The notes beneath the pieces are model-generated. The model saw only the letters and a list, made by a program, of their open reading frames with translations, was not told where the DNA came from and did not search any database. 7,403 bases of DNA from Acidimicrobiaceae bacterium (GTDB lineage Bacteria; Actinomycetota; Acidimicrobiia; Acidimicrobiales; Acidimicrobiaceae): contig JABEUP010000009.1 in NCBI GenBank assembly GCA_013044365.1, positions 1 to 7,403 of the forward strand, read 5' to 3'. Both the position numbers and the translations under genes were made by a program. This document shows positions 1 through 6,258 of this stretch, piece after piece; the first letter of the stretch is position 1; every line of letters begins with the position of its first letter.

Positions 1-1004
1 GTGATCAGATCTTTGAAAGGGAACCTGCCGTATTTCAGGAATTGCAGGGCTTCATAGAAGTGCCTTCCGGCACCTGAACGGACTCCGATGATGTTGAGCA
101 TCTTAACGCTCATGGCCCTTGGAGTGATTTCGATGTCTTTGTCGATGCCTCCTTCGCCGATTGAGAGGTAGCGGCCTCCGGGTCTGACCATGTCGATTCC
201 CTCAGATACCGCCATGCTCCCTGCACACTGGATCACTACATCGGCGCCGATGCCGCCGGTTTGGTCCATGACCCACTGAACCCGGTCCCTGCGTTCTCTG
301 ATCTCTTCGACATTGAGAGTCGCGTCGGCACCCCAGTCCTTGGCTACCGCTATCCGGGAGGCGGGTGCACCTATGGACAGAACTCTTTTGAATCCCCGGC
401 TTTTGGCTACTGCCAGGGCATACAGTCCAACTGGCCCAGTCCCTTGGATCACGGCGGTCTCATGTGCAGGTACTCTGCCCAAACGCTCAAAACCATGCAT
501 TATTGTTCGCAGCGCACAGGAGGCTGATGCCGCCAATTCACTTGGTACGCCTTGGGGAACCTTTATGACGGAGGACCGCGGCGGGACATACTGATGCGTA
601 GCGCAGCCACCGAGCAGGTGTGGATAGACGGCCGCCGGCTCTCGTCCGAATCTGAGCGCATTGGGACACATTGTCGGCTGGTTTGCGACGGTGCAGTAGA
701 AGCATTCGCCGCAAAATGGGTAGGCCCAGATCACCCGGTCGCCGATCTCCACCGGTTCGCCGGTGACATCTGAGTGGTCTCCCTGTTTTTCAACGATTAC
801 TCCGCAGGATTCGTGTCCCGGCACGTATGGCATGGACTTGCCGGCTGAATGCCAGAGATGGATATCGGTTCCGCATAAGGTTGCCGCCTGGATTTCCGCC
901 AGCATGGCGTGCGGTTCAAGCTTTGGAAACTCTATTTTCGAGATTTCCGGGGGCTTGTCCACTCCAGGTACAAGGGCAACCGTTGCTTCTTTGGTGACTG
1001 ACAT
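1..1004 (-). CDS. Zinc-dependent medium-chain alcohol dehydrogenase, 3' end cut by window edge
   Basis: The reading frame is open from an ATG at 1004 to the left edge: 334 codons with no stop, so roughly the last 20-40 residues are missing for this family. It should be a cytoplasmic NAD(P)-dependent oxidoreductase of an alcohol or aldehyde. Seen in the translation: catalytic zinc ligands Cys44 (LCGTD), His64-Glu65 (GHES) and Cys163; a structural zinc lobe with Cys98, Cys101, Cys104 and Cys113 (CGECFYC then Cys after eight residues, one more than usual); the Rossmann motif GTGPVG at 188-193; and GADVVIQCAG near 253-262. The start is supported by an AAGGAG Shine-Dalgarno nine to ten bases upstream. 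The gene follows the DUF6282 gene on the same strand after 58 bp, so co-transcription is likely. The family resembles threonine dehydrogenase and related zinc dehydrogenases, including those beside phosphonate genes; the substrate is unknown. Family assignment is sure, exact function is not. Confidence 0.93.
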   Translation of the reverse strand, partial: MSVTKEATVALVPGVDKPPEISKIEFPKLEPHAMLAEIQAATLCGTDIHLWHSAGKSMPYVPGHESCGVIVEKQGDHSDVTGEPVEIGDRVIWAYPFCGECFYCTVANQPTMCPNALRFGREPAAVYPHLLGGCATHQYVPPRSSVIKVPQGVPSELAASASCALRTIMHGFERLGRVPAHETAVIQGTGPVGLYALAVAKSRGFKRVLSIGAPASRIAVAKDWGADATLNVEEIRERRDRVQWVMDQTGGIGADVVIQCAGSMAVSEGIDMVRPGGRYLSIGEGGIDKDIEITPRAMSVKMLNIIGVRSGAGRHFYEALQFLKYGRFPFKDLI

Positions 1005-1062
1005 GTCTATGTACTCCTTCAACGCAATGTGTTAATGAGGCAATGTCGCAATTAAGAAAGAT

Positions 1063-1962
1063 TTACTTATTTCCGCCGTTTATCAACGCAAGGGGATTTG
1101 TCTGGGACATCTGTTTAATGTCCTCCACGCTCACTCCCAATTCCGCCAACAGACCCAGGTACATCTGCAGCTGGTCTGGTTCCGGCAGACCCGATGGTCC
1201 GAACACATCGGTGGTGAGAACACAACTTTTGGCACCGAGTTTTTCGATCCACTCGACGACGGTTTGAGGCTTGGTCCTTTGTGATTTCGGCATCATTCCA
1301 TGCAGCGTCCATTCGATGAAGGCGCCGCATTTGGCCGCTTCGGAGATCTCCTCATCGCTGGCGGCAACCGACCTGCTGTCCGGATGGGTAAATACCAGTC
1401 TTCTGAACCCGATCCGGTCTGCTTCCCTTGCAAGCGCCACGCACTCTTGGCCTGAGAGGTGTCCGGTGGATAAGACGATCTCAGCGTCGTTGGCAACTCG
1501 CAACACATCCCGCGCGTTTTGGGTCAGTTCGCCGCCGGGGCCAAAGACGCTGAGGCCCTCCTTCATGAATGGTTCCAGAGAAGGAAGCTCCTTGCGGATA
1601 GTTCTAGAGAATCCTTTTCTTTCCAGATCATTGGCAGAGGTCCAGGTAGGGAAGAATGCCGCTTCCGCCCCTTGCAGGACCGCCGCTTCCAACACTCCCG
1701 GCGAGATGCCTCCTATTAGCGAGTTTAGGACAATGCTTGGAACCACTTTTATGTCTGTAACGCGTTGTCTAATGTGGTAGACCCGGTCCATGGTGGGCCA
1801 GATATGGGACTTTAGAAGATAGCCCGCCATACCCCTCGACTTCGCGTACTCCGCCTGTTCAAAGTCATCGTGGGCCATCCCAAGCCCGCGATGGATTTCT
1901 GGATAACCGTGAGTATGCAGATCGAATGTACCGACGAGTAATTCCCTGCTCAGCTGCTGCAT
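1063..1962 (-). CDS. DUF6282-type metal-dependent hydrolase (amidohydrolase-like)
   Basis: A 299-residue soluble protein with the layout of a metal-dependent amidohydrolase/PHP-like TIM barrel. Visible candidate metal or catalytic residues are His16-x-His18 (DLHTH) after the first strand, Lys51 and His53 (LLKSH), His168 (STGHLS), His193 (FTHPDS) and Asp252 (TTD). This order and the KSH, TGHLS and VTHP-like blocks match what I remember of the DUF6282 family, which has no settled substrate. I chose the ATG at 1962 because GGAAGGA lies just before it. The upstream in-frame ATG at 1998 would give 311 residues but has no Shine-Dalgarno, and the 12 added residues overlap a palindrome that looks regulatory. 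The stop is 58 bp before the dehydrogenase start, which suggests one transcript. Likely role: hydrolysis of a small organic compound in a catabolic route with the neighbouring dehydrogenase (inference). Confidence 0.87.
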   Translation of the reverse strand: MQQLSRELLVGTFDLHTHGYPEIHRGLGMAHDDFEQAEYAKSRGMAGYLLKSHIWPTMDRVYHIRQRVTDIKVVPSIVLNSLIGGISPGVLEAAVLQGAEAAFFPTWTSANDLERKGFSRTIRKELPSLEPFMKEGLSVFGPGGELTQNARDVLRVANDAEIVLSTGHLSGQECVALAREADRIGFRRLVFTHPDSRSVAASDEEISEAAKCGAFIEWTLHGMMPKSQRTKPQTVVEWIEKLGAKSCVLTTDVFGPSGLPEPDQLQMYLGLLAELGVSVEDIKQMSQTNPLALINGGNK

Positions 1963-1965
1963 GTT

Positions 1966-1972
1966 TCCTTCC
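1966..1972 (-). promoter_or_regulatory. Shine-Dalgarno that sets the DUF6282 start
   Basis: On the minus strand GGAAGGA sits 3 bases before the ATG at 1962. The spacing is a little short, but it is the only good ribosome-binding site near either candidate start; nothing comparable precedes the longer-frame ATG at 1998. Confidence 0.6.
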
Positions 1973-1981
1973 GAGAGCGAG

Positions 1982-2012
1982 ATCTGACAATGTTGCATAC
2001 CAAATGACAGAT
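1982..2012. promoter_or_regulatory. Operator-like imperfect palindrome upstream of the DUF6282 gene
   Basis: ATCTGACA (1982-1989) is mirrored by TGACAGAT (2005-2012), with 7 of 8 positions pairing. Its middle, TTGCATACCAA (1993-2003), is itself partly symmetrical and resembles the TTGTATACAA-like sites bound by some GntR-family regulators. The element ends 20 bp upstream of the chosen ATG and near where a promoter for the DUF6282-dehydrogenase pair should be. I see no convincing -35/-10 pair there. No regulator gene is in the window, so the binding protein is unknown. Confidence 0.35.
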
Positions 2013-2120
2013 ATTTGGGCCCGGTGTGGCAGTGTCACCCTGTCTGATCACCGTCGCACCAATTCTTTCCAACTGATGTTACCAATAAAAGCCAATCTCC
2101 AACAGCTAAATCAGGTTTGA

Positions 2121-2162
2121 ACTGGCCTCCGGTTGCAATCGCTTCGCACAGCCCAGGCCAGT
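2121..2162. repeat. Inverted repeat, 8-bp perfect arms
   Basis: ACTGGCCT at 2121-2128 is exactly complementary to AGGCCAGT at 2155-2162, with a 26-base spacer. No T run follows on either strand, so it is not a standard terminator. It may form an RNA stem or be a protein site. Confidence 0.5.
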
Positions 2163-2196
2163 CCCTTTGCTGGGGGATCCGTCCTAGTTTTGTGGC

Positions 2197-2221
2197 CCCG
2201 GTGGTTTTTGTGCCGGGTTTT
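2197..2221 (+). terminator. Weak terminator-like hairpin reading rightward
   Basis: CCCGG (2197-2201) pairs with CCGGG (2213-2217). Two inner G-T wobbles can extend the stem to seven pairs around a GTTTTTG loop, and TTTT follows at 2218-2221. No plus-strand gene ends here, so if it works it would terminate an unannotated small transcript or read-through. Confidence 0.25.
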
Positions 2222-2250
2222 GGCCCTATGTGTCACGCGGTGTTAAAAGA

Positions 2251-2279
2251 CCTAGCCAGCATCTGCATTGGACGCTAGG
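2251..2279. repeat. Short inverted repeat CCTAGC/GCTAGG
   Basis: CCTAGC at 2251-2256 and GCTAGG at 2274-2279 are exact complements with a 17-base spacer. The hairpin could form in RNA from either strand; no U tract follows. Confidence 0.4.
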
Positions 2280-2312
2280 CAGTAGGTGCATGTTTACTAT
2301 TTTGGGTCTATA

Positions 2313-2354
2313 GGGGGATCCTGTAAATTCATTGCCGGCAGGGTTAGATCCCCC
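2313..2354. repeat. Inverted repeat downstream of the small membrane gene
   Basis: GGGGGATC (2313-2320) and GATCCCCC (2347-2354) are perfect 8-bp arms separated by 26 bases; the spacer contains the palindrome TGCCGGCA. It begins 14 bp past the stop of the minus-strand small membrane gene, where a terminator or mRNA 3' stabiliser would sit. A U tract is missing after the stem, so factor-independent termination is doubtful. Confidence 0.4.
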
Positions 2355-2367
2355 GGAATGAAGTTGT

Positions 2368-2514
2368 TCAGAGAACCCTTCGGCCTTTGAGAAAGTGCAA
2401 AACTACCATAATCACGGCAATGATCAGCAGGATGTGTATTAAGCTTCCTCCCACGTTTCCAATGAGACCAAAAAGCCAAAGTGCAAGCAGTATGACTGCG
2501 ATAATCAGTAACAT
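2368..2514 (-). CDS. Small two-helix membrane protein, lmo0937/DUF5670 family
   Basis: A 48-codon gene beginning MLLIIAVILLALWLFGLIG and ending in KGRRVL. It has two hydrophobic helices (about residues 2-18 and 25-41) joined by a glycine-rich turn (GNVGGS), and a short basic tail after the second helix. This plan, the LLALWLFGLIG block and the final KGRR match the lmo0937-type proteins (DUF5670), which are about 50 residues and of unknown function; the Listeria member is linked to general stress control. The AAAGGA at 2521-2526 stands six bases before the ATG, an ideal ribosome-binding site. It is monocistronic, divergent from the aldo/keto reductase. The protein probably sits in the cytoplasmic membrane. 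A longer open frame on the same strand (2297-2533) overlaps it but has no protein-like pattern. Confidence 0.85.
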   Translation of the reverse strand: MLLIIAVILLALWLFGLIGNVGGSLIHILLIIAVIMVVLHFLKGRRVL

Positions 2515-2580
2515 TTAAATTCCTTTGCTGCAAGAAGTGGTGCGGTCAGTTTCAACTGGTTTATAAGTGCTATAACAAAA

Positions 2581-2613
2581 GACAAAGGCTGGTAACTTTG
2601 TCCGGGCCAAAGT
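2581..2613. promoter_or_regulatory. Two overlapping palindromes upstream of the small membrane gene
   Basis: GACAAAG (2581-2587) and CTTTGTC (2596-2602) are exact complements with an 8-base loop. The second arm also belongs to a 19-bp near-perfect palindrome at 2595-2613 (ACTTTGTCC, one central G, GGCCAAAGT; 8 of 9 pairs). On the minus strand the first hairpin is followed by TTTTGTT, like a weak terminator. The 19-bp element, about 80 bp upstream of the membrane gene start, looks like a dimeric repressor site. The two structures exclude each other. Confidence 0.4.
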
Positions 2614-3112
2614 CCGATTATCACGAACGGTTATGCATTCCCTGGAGCGTTAAACAAAAGGCATCAGCGCTTTGTGAGCCAGCTCTTCGCGTACCAGTAT
2701 TCATGGCGTGGGCTATCCCGGTTGGCATTGGCGACTCGTGCTCGTGGGTTAGATTATTTGTTTCCCAGTCGTACTTGCTCAGACTTGTCTTCAACAAACT
2801 CAGTTCAAAGTTTTTGTCGCCGTACATTATTATAGACCAAGTTCTTTGAAAATAGAGGGCATCTTCGCACCTTTGTGGTGTTGAAAGCTTGCTATGTGGC
2901 GTCGGTTCATTCGAACGTTTCCTACTCAATTTCGACCTTGGACTGGAAATCTATTCGGGAGCGAGACCCTTAATCTCGGAGTAAAACGACCCGATAGCAC
3001 GCCAAAATGGGCATAAGAGTGTCAAAAGCTGTTGGTAAGAAAAACCGTGACATAACTGGCGGTATCGATTAAACTGGCCTTTACTCCACAGCGGTTTTCA
3101 GGCGTGGCCTAT

Positions 3113-3157
3113 GCCAACGCCAATGCCAATCTTTAGGTGCCAAGAATTGGTTTGACA
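3113..3157. promoter_or_regulatory. TTGGC repeat cluster and -35-like box before the aldo/keto reductase
   Basis: GCCAAC-GCCAAT-GCCAAT forms a tandem hexamer at 3113-3130. Another GCCAA follows at 3139-3143 as part of the small palindrome CCAA-GAA-TTGG (3140-3150). A consensus-like -35 hexamer TTGACA lies directly after it at 3152-3157. No good -10 box is found 16-18 bases further on, so the promoter is uncertain; the repeats may be activator or repressor half-sites. Confidence 0.3.
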
Positions 3158-3198
3158 CACTTCTGTCTAATCGGGTCGGCCGGTGAAAGGACAAAGCT

Positions 3199-4215
3199 AT
3201 GCAGCACAGGTATTTGGGCAATTCCGGATTCAAAATTTCCGAAATTACTTATGGGAACTGGCTAACTCATGGTTCGCAAATCGAAAGAGAGACAGCAATA
3301 GAATGTGTCCACGCCGCGTTGGACAACGGGATAACCACATTCGACACAGCCGATGTCTATGCCAATGGCAAGGCGGAGGAGATACTTGGACAGGCGCTCA
3401 AGGGCTTGCGCCGCGAATCGCTGGAGATTTTCACCAAGATCTACTGGCCGCAGGGACCCGATCCAAAGGGAGCGAATGACACCGGACTCTCGCGCAAGCA
3501 CATTCTGGAAGGGATTAACGGGTCCTTACGGCGGCTTGGCACCGATTACCTGGATCTCTACCAGGCCCACAGATACGATGTCTTCACCCCGCTCGAGGAG
3601 ACCATGCAGGCATTTGCTGATGTCGTACGTGCTGGTAAAGCACTTTATATTGGCGTCAGTGAATGGACTGGGCCACAAATACGCGAAGGACACAAGTTGG
3701 CCAAGGATCTGGGGATCCAGCTGATATCAAGCCAGCCCGAGTATTCGATGCTTTGGAGAGTGATAGAGGAAGAGATTATTCCGGTATCGAAAGAACTTGG
3801 TATGAGCCAGATTGTGTGGTCTCCAATGGCTCAGGGAGTGCTGAGTGGCAAATACCTTCCCGGACACGAAATACCCAAGGGATCAAGGGGAGCTGATCCA
3901 AACGGCGGAGCAGATGCCATAAGCGGCTTTTTGACCCATGACATTTTGAGCAATGTCCAACAGCTGAGTCCAATTGCCGAAGAGCTTGGTCTGAGCATGG
4001 CCCAGCTGGCCATCGCCTGGGTTTTACGGAACGACAACGTATCAGCAGCGCTTGTTGGTGCCTCGCGGCCTGAACAGATTGCCGAAAACGTGAAAGCCAG
4101 CGGCGTGGTGCTGACTGCGGAGATAATGCAAAGGATCGATGAGGCCCTCGGAGATGTGATTGTGCGCGATCCGATCGAAACCGCCAAGCGAATTCCTAAT
4201 GAGCGGTACTCCTAG
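3199..4215 (+). CDS. Aldo/keto reductase, Kv-beta-like subgroup
   Basis: A complete 338-residue NADP(H)-dependent oxidoreductase with the (beta/alpha)8 barrel of the family, acting in the cytoplasm on aldehydes or ketones. The catalytic tetrad is visible as Asp49 and Tyr54 (FDTADVY), Lys80 (FTK) and His124 (YQAHR). Cofactor-binding blocks are GVSEW at 152-156, SPMAQGVLSGKY at 208-219 and GASRPEQIAENV at 287-298. FDTADVYANGKAEEILG is very close to the segment found in potassium-channel beta subunits and their bacterial relatives; length is normal for that group, and no channel role is implied. The ATG is preceded by AAAGGA (3186-3191) with a 7-base gap. The gene stands alone, divergent from the small membrane gene and convergent with the carboxylase operon. 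Physiological substrate unknown; detoxification of reactive carbonyls or sugar metabolism are possible. Confidence 0.95.
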   Translation: MQHRYLGNSGFKISEITYGNWLTHGSQIERETAIECVHAALDNGITTFDTADVYANGKAEEILGQALKGLRRESLEIFTKIYWPQGPDPKGANDTGLSRKHILEGINGSLRRLGTDYLDLYQAHRYDVFTPLEETMQAFADVVRAGKALYIGVSEWTGPQIREGHKLAKDLGIQLISSQPEYSMLWRVIEEEIIPVSKELGMSQIVWSPMAQGVLSGKYLPGHEIPKGSRGADPNGGADAISGFLTHDILSNVQQLSPIAEELGLSMAQLAIAWVLRNDNVSAALVGASRPEQIAENVKASGVVLTAEIMQRIDEALGDVIVRDPIETAKRIPNERYS

Positions 4216-4233
4216 GTTGTTCAATCAGACTCC

Positions 4234-4257
4234 TGGTTAGTCCAAGGCGCCTAGCCA
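4234..4257 (+). terminator. Possible terminator hairpin between convergent genes
   Basis: TGGTTAG (4234-4240) can pair with CTAGCCA (4251-4257) through one G-T wobble around a 10-base loop, 18 bp after the aldo/keto reductase stop. The pairing is better in plus-strand RNA, because the wobble becomes a C-A mismatch on the other strand. There is no T tract, so confidence is low. The rest of 4216-4322 shows nothing else. Confidence 0.3.
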
Positions 4258-4322
4258 CCACTGGATGGAACCACGGAATCTTATGTTAGAGATATGTATC
4301 CAATTTTCATTCAGGCAAATTT

Positions 4323-5681
4323 CTAAACCGGCAGGAACCGGTCGATATTTCCCTCCACCCACCGTGTGTTGTACCTGCCGGACTCAAATGCCTGATCATT
4401 TATCAGAAACGCAAGAAAGCCGGTGTTTGTCTCTATTCCTTCTATCCTGAACTGGCCGAGGGCCACTTTCGTGCGCTCCAGAGCGTCGCTTCGGTCCTTG
4501 CCGTAGACGATAAGCTTGGCCAAAAGCGAGTCATAGAAGGGTGGGACAAGGTACCCCTGGTAGCAGTGGGTATCTAGCCTGATTCCCTCTGTCTCGGGCG
4601 GACGCCATAGAGTGATCCTTCCCGGTGATGGATGAAACGACCTCTGAGGTGATTCGGCGTTGATCCGGCACTCGATGGCATGTCCTTGAAATTTGATGTC
4701 AGACTGCTTGTAAGGTATTGCCTCACCTCCGGCAACTCTCAGCTGCAGCTGGACAAGGTCCACTCCGGTTATAGCCTCTGTTACCGGGTGTTCCACTTGA
4801 ATTCTTGCGTTCATCTCCAAAAAGTAGAACTCGTCCCGTTCCTCGTCATAGATGAACTCGCAAGTCCCGGCGTTCTCATAGGAGATCCCCTTGACCAGTG
4901 CCACGGCGGCTTCCCTTATTTTCCCACGTGTCTGGTCCGGTACCATTGCCGCAGGAGCTTCCTCTATTATCTTTTGATACCTTCTCTGCATAGAGCAGTC
5001 CCGTTCGCCGAGATGTATCACGTTGCCCGTTTTGTCGCCAAAGACCTGGATTTCTATGTGGCGGGCGGATACGATGTACCTCTCTACGTATAAAGTGCTG
5101 TCCCCGAATGCGGCCTGCGCCTCAGCCGATGCGCTCTGAAACGCACCTTCGAGTTCACCTGGTTCATGTACGATCCTGATTCCGCGGCCGCCGCCTCCGG
5201 CAGCTGCTTTGAAAAGTATCGGAAACCCTATCTGTTCGGCGACCTCAATAGCCTCTTCATAGCGGCCGATACGCGGCGAACCAGGCACCACCGGAACCCC
5301 GTTGGCTTTAGCTATCTCCCTTGCCTCCAGCTTGTTTCCCATCTTCTGGACAGATTCAGATGATGGTCCTACAAAGATGATCCGATTTTCCTCGCAGGCC
5401 TTTACGAATTTGGGATTCTCAGCCAAAAAGCCATACCCCGGATGTATGGCGTCACAATTGGTGCCAAGTGCGGCGGCTAAAAGGGCATTCTGATTCAGAT
5501 AGCTTTCACCAACCCGTGGTGGACCAATACAGACTGCGCGGTCAGCGAGGCGCGCGGCAAGGCTGTCCTGGTCAGCTATTGAGACTGCAACTACTGATTC
5601 GATTCCGAGTGCTTTGCAGGCACGTACCACCCTTACGGCGATCTCGCCCCTGTTGGCAATAAACACCCGCTTTATTTTCAC
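4323..5681 (-). CDS. accC: Biotin carboxylase subunit (AccC-like)
   Basis: A 452-residue ATP-grasp enzyme that uses ATP and bicarbonate to carboxylate the biotin on the carrier protein. E. coli AccC has 449 residues and aligns without visible gaps at the key sites. Numbered from the chosen GTG: IANRGEIAVR near the N-terminus, HPGYGFLAEN (80-89), Lys158, the ATP-binding loop GGGGRG (162-167), Glu200, His208, Lys237, Glu275, and EMNARIQVEHPVTE with Glu289, Asn291, Arg293, Gln295 and Glu297; Arg339 lies in ECRINAE. No biotinyl domain is attached. An in-frame TTG at 5687 overlaps the carrier's stop, but the GTG at 5681 has GGAG eight bases upstream and gives the usual short N-terminus, so I prefer it. 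The gene starts 2 bp after the carrier's stop, so translational coupling is likely. It could serve acetyl-CoA carboxylase too, but its operon places it with the carboxyltransferase to the right. Confidence 0.96.
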   Translation of the reverse strand: MKIKRVFIANRGEIAVRVVRACKALGIESVVAVSIADQDSLAARLADRAVCIGPPRVGESYLNQNALLAAALGTNCDAIHPGYGFLAENPKFVKACEENRIIFVGPSSESVQKMGNKLEAREIAKANGVPVVPGSPRIGRYEEAIEVAEQIGFPILFKAAAGGGGRGIRIVHEPGELEGAFQSASAEAQAAFGDSTLYVERYIVSARHIEIQVFGDKTGNVIHLGERDCSMQRRYQKIIEEAPAAMVPDQTRGKIREAAVALVKGISYENAGTCEFIYDEERDEFYFLEMNARIQVEHPVTEAITGVDLVQLQLRVAGGEAIPYKQSDIKFQGHAIECRINAESPQRSFHPSPGRITLWRPPETEGIRLDTHCYQGYLVPPFYDSLLAKLIVYGKDRSDALERTKVALGQFRIEGIETNTGFLAFLINDQAFESGRYNTRWVEGNIDRFLPV

Positions 5682-5683
5682 CC

Positions 5684-6202
5684 TCAATTCTCCGGCCTGA
5701 TCAATATCAGCGGCTGTTCGTACTCGACGAACTCGTTGTTCTGTGCCAGTATCTCTACGATCTCTCCTCTTAGGGGAGCCGTAACGGAGGTGAACATCTT
5801 CATCACCTCTAGCAGTCCAAGCGTTGTTCCCTCCTCCACCTTTGAGCCAATCTCCACATATGGCGGAGCCCCCGGCTCGCTTTGGCGGTAGAACACCCCG
5901 ACAACCGGAGCCGTCACCTTTACCAAGCCGGCCTCCGGCTCTGTTCTTGCAGGTGCGGTCACAGCCGGCTGAGCCATAACAGGTGTCTCTGCTTTAGGCG
6001 CGCTCTGCTGGGGCGGCAGCGCCTTGGCTGTGGGATTCGGCTCAAGGGTATGCCGGGTCTCCAATGAGTGGTTCAGGGTGATCCCGCTCTTGTTGGCGAT
6101 CAGCCTGGTGCCCCCGACCTCAAGTTCAAGGTATTCAACTTTAGAGTTCTCCAACAGCTCTAATATCTCCAATACCTCATCGTGTGATAGTTCCATTTCC
6201 AT
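5684..6202 (-). CDS. accB: Biotin carboxyl carrier protein (AccB-like)
   Basis: A 172-residue carrier in three parts: a charged helical N-terminus (1-35), a Pro/Ala-rich flexible linker (about 55-92), and a C-terminal biotinyl domain (about 94-170). Lys135 in EVMKM is the expected biotin site; most carriers have EAMKM. The domain keeps the thumb region of acetyl-CoA carboxylase carriers (GVFYRQSEPGAPPY, 102-115), which distinguishes it from the biotin tails of pyruvate carboxylase-type proteins. A biotin ligase must modify it. Two starts are possible: ATG 6202 (AGGA eight bases upstream) and ATG 6196 (AAGG six bases upstream), differing by two residues. It lies 56 bp downstream of the carboxyltransferase gene and 2 bp before accC, within one operon. 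It is expected to carry carboxyl groups between the AccC-like enzyme and the carboxyltransferase. Confidence 0.96.
   Translation of the reverse strand: MEMELSHDEVLEILELLENSKVEYLELEVGGTRLIANKSGITLNHSLETRHTLEPNPTAKALPPQQSAPKAETPVMAQPAVTAPARTEPEAGLVKVTAPVVGVFYRQSEPGAPPYVEIGSKVEEGTTLGLLEVMKMFTSVTAPLRGEIVEILAQNNEFVEYEQPLILIRPEN
5690..5693 (-). promoter_or_regulatory. Shine-Dalgarno GGAG that decides the accC start
   Basis: GGAG within the last codons of the carrier gene lies 8 bases before GTG (5681) but only 2 bases before the alternative TTG (5687). The spacing favours GTG. Confidence 0.55.
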
Positions 6203-6258
6203 CCTTAGTTTCCTGGCTTTATAAATGTTGTTCCCGGTCCGAACATTGTTGGCTATGT

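Larger units (their letters stand above)
1963..2367. other. Gene-poor stretch between DUF6282 and the small membrane gene
   Basis: About 400 bp with no credible protein gene in six frames; the short open frames lack start signals and protein-like composition. It should carry the promoter of the DUF6282-dehydrogenase pair (read leftward) and the 3' end of the small membrane gene. It is rich in inverted repeats (listed separately) and contains three copies of GGGGGATC, at 2172 and 2313 in one orientation and 2347-2354 in the other. No tRNA T-arm or other known RNA signature was recognised. Confidence 0.6.
2515..3198. other. Long divergent intergenic region
   Basis: About 680 bp between the small membrane gene (leftward) and the aldo/keto reductase (rightward). 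It must hold both promoters. The open frames here, 2598-2849 plus and 2621-2929 minus (TTG start), lack good Shine-Dalgarno sites and recognisable protein features. Seen instead are the paired palindromes at 2581-2613, a cluster of TTGGC motifs at 3113-3150 and smaller inverted repeats: CGAGA/TCTCG at 2962-2978 and AAAACCG/CGGTTTT at 3041-3098. It may include decayed coding sequence, but I recognise none. Confidence 0.55.

Noticed and set aside
1271..1780. 169-residue plus-strand open frame
   Set aside because: Lies wholly antisense to the DUF6282 gene, whose motifs are clear; a shadow frame.
2100..2180. Possible tRNA, from GTTCAAACC on the minus strand resembling a T-loop
   Set aside because: The flanking bases do not pair as a T-stem and no acceptor or anticodon arms could be built.
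2297..2533. 78-residue open frame on the minus strand
   Set aside because: It overlaps the well-supported small membrane gene in another frame, has no ribosome-binding site of similar quality and no protein-like pattern.
2598..2849. 83-residue plus-strand open frame
   Set aside because: No good start signal, and it shares its space with the opposite-strand frame; looks like chance.
2621..2929. 102-residue minus-strand open frame with a TTG start
   Set aside because: Weak initiation signal, composition unlike the neighbouring genes and no recognisable motif. A weak hairpin after its stop kept it in view, but this is not enough to call it a gene.
3003..3070. 21-codon plus-strand frame starting at an ATG near 3007
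   Set aside because: No Shine-Dalgarno, no hydrophobic or conserved pattern, and too short to support.
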